In this document: positions 55,490 to 64,000 of the stretch, one piece after another
Numbering within the stretch: the first letter of the stretch is position 1
Layout of the letters: each line of letters opens with the position of its first letter
DNA from: Papio anubis
Taxonomy: Eukaryota; Chordata; Mammalia; Primates; Cercopithecidae
Length of the DNA stretch: 64,000 bases
Direction of reading: 5' to 3'
Assembly (NCBI RefSeq): GCF_008728515.1
Contig: NC_044979.1
Coordinates: 172,766,037-172,830,036, forward strand
Program-made: the position numbers and the translations under genes
The notes under the pieces: model-generated
The model's database searches: none
The model's input: only the letters and a program-made list of their open reading frames with translations
Told to the model about the DNA's origin: nothing

Positions 55490-55732
55490 TGGTTGTTGTT
55501 TAAAAATTGTTATGGAAAATTTCAAACAGACATCAAGTTAGAGAGAATTTCATTATGAACTTCATGTCCTCATCCCTCAGAGTCTACATGTATTATTAAC
55601 TTTTTGGCCAATCTTATTCCATCTGTAATCCCACCTACTTCCCAACTCAGATTATTTTGAAGTAAATGCCAGACATCCTGTCATTTCCGTTAGAATTCCT
55701 AAAAGATAAAAACTATTCAAAAACGAACACGG

Positions 55733-55999
55733 GACAGAGGCAGGCGGATTACCTGAGGACAGGAGTTGGAGACCAGTCTGGTCCAACATGGTGAAACCCC
55801 GTCTTTAGTAAAAATACAAAAATTAGCCGGGCATGGTGGTGGGCACCTATAATCCCAGCTACTTGGGAGCCTGAGGCAGGAGAATGGCTTGAACCTGGGA
55901 GGTGGAGGTTGCAGTGAGCTGAGATCGCTCCATTGTACTCCAGCCTGGGCAACAAGAGTGAAACTCTGTCCCAGGAGAAAAAAAAAAAAAACAACAAAA
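55733..55999 (+). mobile_element. 5'-truncated AluS-type element
   Basis: Begins inside the left arm at 'AGGCAGGCGGATTACCTGAGG' and has a full right arm and A tail. Confidence 0.92.
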
Positions 56000-56003
56000 C
56001 ACA

Positions 56004-56306
56004 GGCTGGACATGGCGGCTCACACCCTTAATCTCAGCCCTTTGGGAGGCCCTGGAGGAAGGATCGCCTGAGTCCAGGAGTTTGAGACCAGCCTGGCAAC
56101 ATAGAAACACCCAGTCTCTACAAAAGATACAAAAATTAGCCTGACGTTGTGGCTGCGCCTGTAGTCCCAGCTACTGGAGAGACTGAGGCTGGAGGATGGC
56201 TTGAGCCCAGGAGATTGGGGCTGCAGTGAGCCATGATCGCAACACTGCTCTCCACCCTGAGTGACAAAGGGAGACCCTGTCAAAAAAAAGAAAAAAAAAA
56301 AAAAAG
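56004..56306 (+). mobile_element. AluJ-type element
   Basis: Starts GGCTGGACATGGCGG immediately after the tail of the previous Alu. Confidence 0.92.
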
Positions 56307-56480
56307 AAAGGATCTTACTATAACAATAATTCTTGAATATCACCAAAATCCAGTCAGTGCTCCATTTCCCCAATTGTCCTATAATTTTTTAAACAAGTTG
56401 TTTGAATCAGGATCCAAAAAAGTTCCCATTCATTGTGATTGAGGTGTCTCTTAAGATTTTTTAAGCCTGGAAGTACTGGC

Positions 56481-57248
56481 ACAATCTCCTTCTCTCTCTG
56501 TCCCTCCTCCTCCTACTCTTTCTTTCCCACCCCCGCCACCCCCAAACCAGGCAGATCTGACCAGGCAGCAGTGATCATCTGATTGACGCACATTGCACCC
56601 TCTGCCTGAAAAGATGCTGTACTTCATTGAGTTCCTTCCTTTTCTGTTCTCTCCAAACGGTAATGGCTCTGAGGATTTGGCAAAGGTTTTAGAATCTAGG
56701 AATGAATGAGAAAACTCTTTTAAAGGGCCCCTCCACGCTACTGAGGTCATTTACTTTTTCTTACTCTTTACTAAAACCTGTATCGATCACTGATATAATA
56801 GATGTGAAAGATACTCTAGTGGAAAATGTCATGTAAATGTAAAGGACTGCTGATGGTTATGTTTTCATTCAAGAATGTTTTACGGGGGGAGATCTTTGCA
56901 AGGGGAAGTACAAGTAAAACTGAATCATGAGCGATTTATGTTATTACCTTCAGGGCAACCATAAATTAAGCCAGATAATTGTTCCTGGGCTCTGAAAACT
57001 CTGGGACAAGAAGCCATGGCTATAAGCCAAGAAAAAAAAAGTTGTGTTTTTAAAAATACCCATTTAAAAGAGGAAAAGCAATTACGGAGCAGATCCTGTA
57101 AGTAAAGGAAGATGGGGAAATGGCATTCAGTAGGTATCCAACTAGTTATTTGATATGACAGTGGCACAAATGATGCAAAAATATTCTCTTTCTTCCCTCA
57201 AAGTTACAGAAACTGGCTCACAGTTTTTTGAGCAGTAAAGAATTTTAG
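56481..57248. other. Unique DNA
   Basis: No gene. A pyrimidine-rich patch at 56485-56545 gives the glycine-rich minus ORF (56451-56750), a low-complexity artefact. Confidence 0.35.
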
Positions 57249-57930
57249 GGCCGGGCGCAGTGGCTCACGCCTGTAATCCCAACACTTTGGGAGGCTCAGG
57301 TGGGAGGATCACTTGAGCCCAGGAGCTCAGCCTAGGCAACATAGTGAGGCCCCATCTCTACAAAACATTTTGAAATTAGCTGGTGTGGTGGTGCACGCCT
57401 GTAGTCTTAGTGTATTAGTCTGTTCTCACACTGCTGTAAAGGACTGTCCGAGACTGGGTAATTTATAAAGGAAAGAGGTTTAATTGACTCATGGTTCCAC
57501 ATGGCTGGGGAGGCCTCAGGAAACTTACAATCATGGTGGAAGGGGAAGCAAACATGTGCTTCTCCACATGATGACAGGAAGGAGAAGTGCAGAGCAAAAG
57601 GGGAAAAACCCCTTATGAAACCATCAGATCTTGTAAGAACTCACTCACCACCATGAGAACAGCAGCATGGGGATAACCACCCCCATGATTCAATTACCTC
57701 TCACCAGGTCCCTCCTGTGACACATGGGGATTATGGGAACTACAATTCAAGATGAGATGTAGGTGGGGACACAGCCAAACCATATCACCCAGCTACTCGG
57801 GAGGTTGAGGTGGGGGGATCGCATGAGCTGGGGAGGTTGAGGCTGCGGTGGGTCATGATCGCACCACTGTACTCCAACCTAAGCAACAGAGTGAGACCCT
57901 GTCTCAAATAAATAAATAAACAAATAAAAT
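57249..57930 (+). mobile_element. AluJ-type element split by a THE1 LTR
   Basis: Left part 57249-57410, right part 57788-57930 with an (AAAT)n tail. It must predate the THE1 copy it contains. Confidence 0.95.
57411..57787 (-). mobile_element. THE1/MST solo LTR (MaLR), antisense, inside an Alu
   Basis: Runs TGTATTAGTCTGTTCTCAC to GCCAAACCATATCA, the reverse of a THE1-type LTR. The 5-bp target is CTTAG on the left and CCCAG on the right; the Alu sequence predicts CCCAG. Confidence 0.93.
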
Positions 57931-57940
57931 ACAAAAGTCA

Positions 57941-58241
57941 GGCCAGGCTCGGTGGCTCATGCCTGTAATCCCAGAACTTTGGGAGATCGGGGCAGGCAGA
58001 TCACAAGGTCAGGAGATCAAGACCATCCTGGCTAATATGGTGAAACCCCATCTCTACTAAAAATACAAAAAATTAGCCGGTCGTGGTAGCAGGTGCCTGT
58101 AGTCCCAGCTACTCGGGAGGCTGAGGCAGGAGAATGGCGTGAACCCAGGAGGCAGAGCTTGTAGTGAGCCAAGATCGTGCCACTGCACTCCAGCCTGGGG
58201 ACAGAGCGAGACTCTGTCTCAAAAAAAAGAAAAAGAAAAAA
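57941..58241 (+). mobile_element. AluY element
   Basis: Sense AluY with GGAGATCAAGACCATCCTGG and GGCGTGAACCCAGGAGGC, starting 11 bp after the previous tail. Confidence 0.95.
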
Positions 58242-58304
58242 CAAATTCAAAGAAAGAATTTCAGAGAGAACTCAATCTACCATTCTCCCATCCCCATCTT
58301 TTTC

Positions 58305-58470
58305 TTTCTTTCTCTCCCCTCCCTCCCTCCCTCCCTCCTTTCTCTTTCTTTCTTTCTTTCTCTTTCTTTCTTTTCTTTTCTTTCTTTCCTTCCTTCCTTC
58401 CTTCCTTCCTTCCTTCCTTCCTTCCTTCCTTCCTTCCTTCCTTCTTTCTTTCTTTGTTTCTTTCTCTTTT
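58305..58470. repeat. (CCCT/CTTT/CCTT)n polypyrimidine microsatellite in an Alu tail
   Basis: About 165 bp of pure C/T on the plus strand, including a run of about 15 CCTT units (58386-58444). It lies between the left TSD copy and the body of an antisense Alu, so it is that Alu's expanded tail. Long ORFs over it (up to 204 codons) are repeat artefacts. Confidence 0.93.
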
Positions 58471-58754
58471 TTGACATTGTCTCTCACTCTGTTGCCTAGG
58501 CTGGAGTGCAGTGACCCGATCTCAGCTCATTGCAACCTCTGCCTCCCAGGTTCAAGTGATTCTTCTGCCACAGCCTCCAGAGTAGCTGGGATTACAGGTG
58601 CATGCCACCACACCCAGATACTTTTTGTATTTTTAGTAGAGATGGGGTTTCCCCATTATGGCCGGGCTAGTCTAGAATTCCTGGCCTCAGGTGATCCACT
58701 CTCCTCAGCCTCCCAAAGTGCTGGGATTACAGGTGTGAGCCACCGCACCCATCC
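58471..58754 (-). mobile_element. AluS-type element with a giant pyrimidine tail
   Basis: TSD CCATCCCCATCTTTTTC (58288) / CCATCCCCCCATCTTTTTC (58750) brackets the microsatellite plus the Alu body. Confidence 0.92.
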
Positions 58755-58769
58755 CCCCATCTTTTTCAC

Positions 58770-58885
58770 AGATGAGAAAATGGAGACCTAGAGGGGCTAT
58801 GAGGCATGCCCAAAGTTGAACAGCCATTTAACTCTGTTGTGGGATTATAAGGTATAGGTCTCCTGATACCGAATCCAAGGTTCTT
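58770..58885 (+). mobile_element. MIR SINE fragment
   Basis: 'CACAGATGAGAAAATGGAGACC' and 'CATGCCCAAAGTTGAACAGCC' match the MIR core. Confidence 0.7.
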
Positions 58886-59116
58886 TCTCTCGCTTTCCTC
58901 TTTTTTTCTATCAGGCTTTGAGAGAATTTACAAAGTGTTTGCCATAATTTTATGGAAATAACGCTAGCAACAAAGGTAATTTGCTATCAGCAATAGTCAT
59001 GAATCTGGAGTTTCAATTAAATTTATTAAACATGTGTTGGGTACCGACCACCAGGTTATAAGAATACTTTGAGGTTTCTTTTGCTTTTAACATTAGACTT
59101 TTTCTCAGGTTGTTTG
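58886..59116. other. Unique DNA
   Basis: Nothing recognised. Confidence 0.3.
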
Positions 59117-59403
59117 TTTGTTTGTTTGTTTGAGACAGAGTCTCGCTCTGTCACCCAGGCTGAACTGCAGTGATACGATCTCCGCTCCCTGCAACCTCCG
59201 CCTCCCAGATTCAAGTGATTCTCCTGCCTCAGCCTCCTGAGTAGCTGGGATTACAGGCGCCCGCCACCACACCCAGGTAATTTTTGTATTTTTGGTAGAG
59301 ACAGGGTTTCACCATGTTGGCCAAGCTTGTCTTGAACTCTTGACCTCAAGTGATCCACCCGCCTCAGCCTCCCAAAGTGCCGGCATGAGCCACTGCGCCT
59401 GGC
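59117..59403 (-). mobile_element. AluS-type element
   Basis: TTTG-repeat tail. TSD CTCAGGTTGTTT / CTCAGGTTATTT. A small deletion near the 5' end removes GGGATTACAGG. Confidence 0.93.
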
Positions 59404-60215
59404 CACTCAGGTTATTTTAGTGCCGCACAGTTTACTGTCACATATATTGGTATAGGAGGTAGAGATTCCTTTCATCAAACTTACCACTAGCATTGCCACC
59501 ATTTATTTGCTTTTCTCCTCACCATCCTCCAGCCCATCTCTTCACCTCCCATTCACAGCCAAGGATTGACTGGTTTTGTACAGAAGGTGGCCGTGCCTGC
59601 TGGTAGGAAGGTCGAGAGGGACATTCACCAGTGGTGCATGTGGCCGTCTGCCTTTAAACTTAAACTTTCGTTTCTGCTGACTTCAAAATGATAGTTTGAA
59701 AGGGAGCTTTCATTAGCAGCTAGATCTAGCTGCCTCTTTTCACAGGTAAGACCACAGGACCCCAGAAGGGCAGAGGGCTTGCTCAAAGTAAATCGAGGTA
59801 TCAATGGCAGATCCAGACACAGAGCACCGGTCTCTGCAGTGCTCTATCGTTGGATCTTATACACAAGAGAATCAAATCTACTCAGCTGCCTAGGGATTTG
59901 TGCAGAAACAACTTCCATTTGTGGTTGCGATAACTGATGCAAGAATTTTCAGTAACAGGATTTCTTGGGTAGAAGTGGGAAAAAAATCCCCACTGGGAAC
60001 AAATTTAAAATGAAAAGCTGTGAATATGTATGCGTCTCTGAGAAAAGGTGTTTAAGCTGCTTCCTGGAGTGACTTGGGTTACAGAATGAGTTTGTAAGTG
60101 CGTGGTGACCCAGTTAATGTAGGAAGTATCAAACTCCAGTCACAAGTGACCTGAGAGAGAAGGAGTCCTCTTTTTAATAAATGTAAACAAATGCTATCTT
60201 CATTTTTCCATTTAA
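59404..60215. other. Unique DNA with a MIR fragment at 59740-59850
   Basis: 'CACAGGTAAGACCACAGGACCCCAGAAGGGCAGAGGG ... GGTATCAATGGCAGATCCAGAC' is MIR-like. The rest shows no repeat or gene. Confidence 0.4.
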
Positions 60216-60515
60216 TTTTTTTTTTTTTTTTTTTGAGACAGGGTCTTGCTCTCTTGCCCAGGCTGGAAGGCAGTAGCACGACTGTGGCTCACTGCAGCCT
60301 CGACCTGTTGGGCTCAAGTAGTCCTCTCACCTCAGCTTTTGAGTAGCTGAGACTAAAGGTGCACAACACTATGCCCAGCTAATTTTTGTATTGTTTTGTA
60401 GAGACAGAGTCTCACTATATTGCCCAAGTTGATCTTGAACTCCTGGGCTCCAGCATTCTGCTCACCTTGGCCTCCCAAAGTGCCAGATTACAGGCCGGAG
60501 CCATCACACCTGGCC
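60216..60515 (-). mobile_element. AluJ-type element
   Basis: Antisense Alu with a T18 tract and J-type 'CTCAAGTAGTCCTCTCACC'. The next Alu faces it 26 bp away. Confidence 0.92.
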
Positions 60516-60541
60516 TAATTTTATTTATTAAAGTAACATAT

Positions 60542-60844
60542 GGCTGGGTGCAGTGGCTCATGCCTATAATCCCCGCACTTTGGGAAGCCAAGACAGGAGG
60601 ATCGCTTGAGCCCAGGAGCTCAAGCTCAGCCCTGGCAACATAGCGATACCCCATCTCCATAAAAAATAAAAATTAAAAAATTACCCAAGTATGGTGGCAT
60701 GCACCTGTAGTCCCAGCTACTTGGGAGGCTGAGGCAGGAGGATTGCTTGAGCCCAGAAGGCAGAGAATGCAGTGAGTAGAGATTGTGCCACTGCACTCTA
60801 GCCTGGGTGACAGAGTGAGACCTCAAAAAAAAAAAAAAAAAAAA
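60542..60844 (+). mobile_element. AluJ-type element
   Basis: Sense Alu with perfect TSD AAAGTAACATAT (60530 and 60845) and an A22 tail. Confidence 0.95.
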
Positions 60845-60954
60845 GAAAGTAACATATGCACATAGGAACAGTTCCAATAGGAACCAGAATCTAATCATGA
60901 GGAAATATCTCAGCATGTGAGCCATTCTGAGACAACTAGACTGCTGTCTTCAAA

Positions 60955-61415
60955 AAACTCAGTGTCACGAAAAGCAAAAAGGCCTGATGGGACAGGGACT
61001 ATTCTATATTTTAAAAGTCCAAAAAGACAAAACAACCAAATGCAAAGTGTGAAACTTAATTAGATCCTGGATGAAAACAAGATATATAAAAGATATTTTG
61101 GGGACTACTGAGGAAAGTCGATTGTGGATTGTATATCAAATGATCATGGGAGATTATTGTGAATTTCTTTAGATGTGATGACGATATTCTGGGCATGGAG
61201 GAAAATGTCCTTGTTCTCAAGAGACAGCAGCTAGAATATTTCCGAATGAAGCATTATGATGTTTTCAACTCACTTCAAATGGCCCAGAAAAAAAGGAGGC
61301 GAGGTAAATAAATCTTATGTGGAATCCAGGTTAAAGTATATTGGTATTTCTTGTACTATTTAACTGTTACATAGATGTGAACATTTTCAAGCTAATAGGA
61401 AAAAAAAGTCTAATG
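60955..61415 (+). mobile_element. L1M 3' UTR, sense
   Basis: 'GATGGGACAGGGACTATTC', 'GACTACTGAGGAAAGTCG' and 'GAGGAAAATGTCCTTGTTCTCAAGAGAC', then 'TTCAAATGGCCCAG', follow an old L1 3' UTR. It is the sense counterpart of the antisense copy near 4.1-5.1 kb. Confidence 0.6.
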
Positions 61416-61485
61416 CAAAAAGGCTCTTTACAAAAAATATGGTCTCCTCCACCCCTATCCATTTGTGTTCCCTGGGATAGCTGCT

Positions 61486-61797
61486 TTTATTTTTTATTTT
61501 TATTTTATTTTATTTTTGAGACAGAGTCTCACTCTGTTGCCCAGGCTGGAGTGCAGTGGTACAATCTCAGCTCACTATAATGTCTGCCTCCCGGGTTCAA
61601 GCAATTCTCCTGTCTCAGCCTCCTGAGTAGCTGGGATTACAAGCACACACTACCACACTTCACTAATTTTTGTATTTTTTAAGAGATGGGGTTTCGCCAT
61701 GTTGGCCAGGCTGGTCTTGAACTCCTGACCTCAGGGGATCCACCTGCCTCGCCTCCCAAAGTGCTGGGATTGTAGGCATGAGCCACTGTGCCTGGCC
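61486..61797 (-). mobile_element. AluS-type element
   Basis: TTTTA-rich tail, full antisense Alu ending CACTGTGCCTGGCC. Confidence 0.94.
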
Positions 61798-62540
61798 TAC
61801 ATTTAATGTATCTAGTTGCTTGTTCTAGTATTTAACTCCAAATTAAAAAATAAATACAGATATTGCTATTTCTTGAGTCTATAACTTGAGGTAGTTCTAA
61901 TAGTTTTCTCTGATAGTAGGTGATGTTTTTAGCTCTTTCTACACCCCATGTCTTTTCACCCCATGGTCCCAGAATTCTTCTACCAAATTTTGTGTTGAGA
62001 TCCATATTCAATATTTTCATTATTATTACTAAATGCTACAGGACCATATATTGATTAACAAAACAGCATATAATGATTACAGTTCCTTTATTGTGACACC
62101 TGCTATTTTTTTTTTACTGAACTTAATCATTGCCTTGTTTCTTCAGTTGCTTTGTTTTTATAATCCATTGTTAAGTATTTCCTCACCTGAAGAAAACAGC
62201 TTGGTTAAACTTCATCCAAGGTTATTTTTTCCCCTAAAATCTCTACTAGTTCCTTTTTTTTTTTCCTGAGAACAACTGGTGTGGAGCTCTCTAACCACCT
62301 GCTGTGGTCTGGACTACATGCTCACCAGGTTCGCTCCATAATTCCTAACTGGGACTTTCCTCCACCCCCACCCTGGGAATTCCCATTGCATGGTTCCTAT
62401 CTTGGATCCCCTCTGGCTGTTGGGTTCCATGCTTCCTTGCTTCCCTATCTTATGGCTATCAGCGTTGTGTTGAGAAGTTGAATTCCATTTCAATTCCTGA
62501 CTCTTGGCATCTCACCTACTTTTTCTCTCGAAAAATTCTT
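61798..62540. other. Unassigned DNA
   Basis: No gene recognised; pyrimidine-rich in part. Confidence 0.35.
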
Positions 62541-64000
62541 GGGATATTTTCTTCTATCTGATGTCCTGAAATCACCATAAAGTTCTTTGATGTTGGCCTT
62601 TTTCATTCAGTGAGCCAGTCATTGCTTGGAATTTTTCAGTTAGAGGGACATGTTCTTCAAGTCTGGGAAAATTTATGAAACTATTCAATAGTTTTCTTCT
62701 TTCCATCTTCTCTGGTCTATCTTTCTGCGACTCTTGTCAGCCAGATATTGAGTTTCTATATTGAACTTCTGTGTGTGTTACTTTTTTTCTCAATATGATC
62801 ATATTCCTTTTGCTCTACATTCAGATTGATATATTAAATGTAATCTTTCAGTCCTTTTACTATTTTTAAATTTCTGCTATCATGTGTGTTTATTTGTATT
62901 TATAGTCACCATATTTTCAGTTTTCAAGAGTTCCTTCTTTTTCTCTAATCCATGCCATTTTAAGCATTCTATTTTCATTTTATGAATATAATATTTCTCT
63001 GGTTTTTCTCATGATTATTTTTTGTTTTTTATTGAAGTTTAATCTCTATATAATAAAGTACACAAAATTTAGGGGTAAGACTTAATGAATTTATATATAA
63101 ACATATACTAGATCTATTACATGTTATTATATTTGTATATATTTGTTAAATATCATATATATCATATATTTATATAGTTGACATATTTATTTATAATGAA
63201 TTTTAAATTTTATCAGTATATAAACATTATTTTATTGTATATAATAAATTACATATTACAATAAACTAAATCATATGATGTGACATATTTGTATATATGA
63301 TTTATATCTTATACATGATTTATGTTTATATTATTTATAAGTTATATGTATTTATAACATACATAATTTAAATACACCTGCATAACCACCAGTCAGATCA
63401 AAATAGAAAACATTTCCAGCATATCATTAGACTGCCTTGTGCTCCCTTCTCGATCAATTCCCTTCACAAAATAACCACCATTGCCACTTCTATTGTATTA
63501 TTCAATTTTTCCTATTAGCTTTATCTAATATCTAATATAAGATATTCTTACGTATTTTTTCAGTAAGAGAGATCACAATGTGACTTAGTAACTTATTTAG
63601 TCTACTTTGAATTGGTCCTTTTACCACTTACAAACAATGCAAGAACCTAACAACAGCTTAACTCTTTCACTCCTTCCTTAGCTTTGTGATACTGTTGTCA
63701 CGTATTATACTCCTGCATGTGTTATAGAACACTTAGGACAGCGTTATTATTGCTAATTTACATGGAAATAGTCCTTTATATTTTCCCACATTACTCTTTT
63801 TGGGGTTGTCTGGTGCTTCTTTTAGTGACATACTTCTTTCAGTGGTCATTTTACTTCGATTTCCAGAAGTTCCTATGGTATTTCATTGAGTACACATCAG
63901 ATGGCAACAAATTCTCCCAGTTTTTGTTTGTCTGAAAATGATTTAATTTCGTCTTCATTTTTGAAGGATATTTTCACTAGGTATCAAATTCTATGTTGTC
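62541..64000 (-). mobile_element. L1-like (L1M/HAL1) antisense DNA with AT-rich expansion
   Basis: 63375-63490 ('CATAACCACCAGTCAGATCAAAATAGAAAACATTTCCAGC') fits an old L1 3' UTR in reverse, and 63920-63990 ('TTCATTTTTGAAGGATATTTTCACTAGG') fits internal L1. About 63040-63370 is TA-rich low-complexity DNA. The parts do not form one continuous element. Confidence 0.45.
63040..63370. repeat. AT-rich low-complexity tract
   Basis: Nearly pure A/T with many TATATTTATA runs, probably an expanded AT stretch of the L1 3' UTR. A likely DNA-unwinding or flexible site. Confidence 0.75.

Larger units (their letters stand above)
55490..56480 (-). mobile_element. L1M 3' UTR, antisense, split by two Alus
   Basis: 'GAAGTAAATGCCAGACATCCTG' before the Alus, and 'TCAGTGCTCCATTTCCCCAATTGTCC' and 'GAGGTGTCTCTTAAG' after them, fit old L1 3' UTR read in reverse. 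Confidence 0.6.

Noticed and set aside
58272..58487. Lys/Glu/Arg-rich minus ORF resembling a coiled-coil protein
   Set aside because: Translation of the reverse strand of the CCTT microsatellite.
58177..58791. 204-codon open frame, the longest in the window
   Set aside because: It reads an Alu tail, a CCTT/CTTT microsatellite and another Alu. The serine/phenylalanine/proline repeats are microsatellite translation.
61798..64000. First DYRK1A exon or promoter at the right end
   Set aside because: No CpG island and no recognisable exon; the DNA is AT-rich and L1-like. By human spacing the promoter would lie about 40 kb further right.

Overview
This is primate nuclear DNA, dominated by interspersed repeats: about 60 Alu copies, many L1 pieces, MaLR LTRs, MIR and hAT fossils. 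Several AluY copies carry variants I associate with Old World monkey Alu lineages, such as GTGGCCGGATCTCAGC and CCACCTCGCCC, together with CTAGTTTTTTG. The best guess is a cercopithecid such as a macaque, baboon or guenon. All repeat family names come from reading the sequence against remembered consensus features, not from a database search. Repeat edges are good to about 5-20 bp unless target-site duplications (TSDs) are given.

Only one protein-coding exon could be supported: the first coding exon of VPS26C (formerly DSCR3), minus strand, 5964-6020. It has an intact ATG and a consensus GT splice donor. VPS26C encodes the arrestin-fold subunit of the Retriever endosomal recycling complex. 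The exon lies in a CpG island (about 5620-6960) with ETS, GC-box and CACGTG E-box motifs. Positions 1-5963 are therefore the 5' part of VPS26C intron 1. In human, VPS26C is followed in this orientation by about 100 kb of intergenic DNA and then DYRK1A (chr21q22). By synteny, 6.1-64 kb should be the VPS26C-DYRK1A interval. No DYRK1A exon was recognised.

Layout: 0-6 kb, intron 1 with L1, Alu and MIR pieces. 5.6-7 kb, CpG-island promoter with a small GC-rich minisatellite. 7-13 kb, mixed unique DNA, MLT1-type LTRs and a 170-bp polypurine tract. 13.7-22 kb, L1M ORF2 relics broken up by a THE1 LTR and many Alus. 22-38 kb, the most unique DNA, with a 539-bp hAT-type element, LTR fragments, MER5A and two notable palindromes. 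38.6-41.4 kb, a nested stack: an old Alu hit by another Alu, by an L1 that appears to carry a 3' transduction, and by an AluY. 41.7-53 kb, mostly antisense L1M with Alus. 53.6-55.5 kb, unique DNA. 55.5-64 kb, L1M, Alus, a THE1 LTR inside an Alu, a large CCTT microsatellite grown from an Alu tail, and AT-rich L1-like DNA.

No new gene system was found. The most interesting signals are insertion histories (candidate L1 3' transduction, a ~40-bp Alu scrap with perfect TSDs, a tail-less Alu with TSDs, repeated use of one target site), the promoter minisatellite, and non-repeat palindromes.
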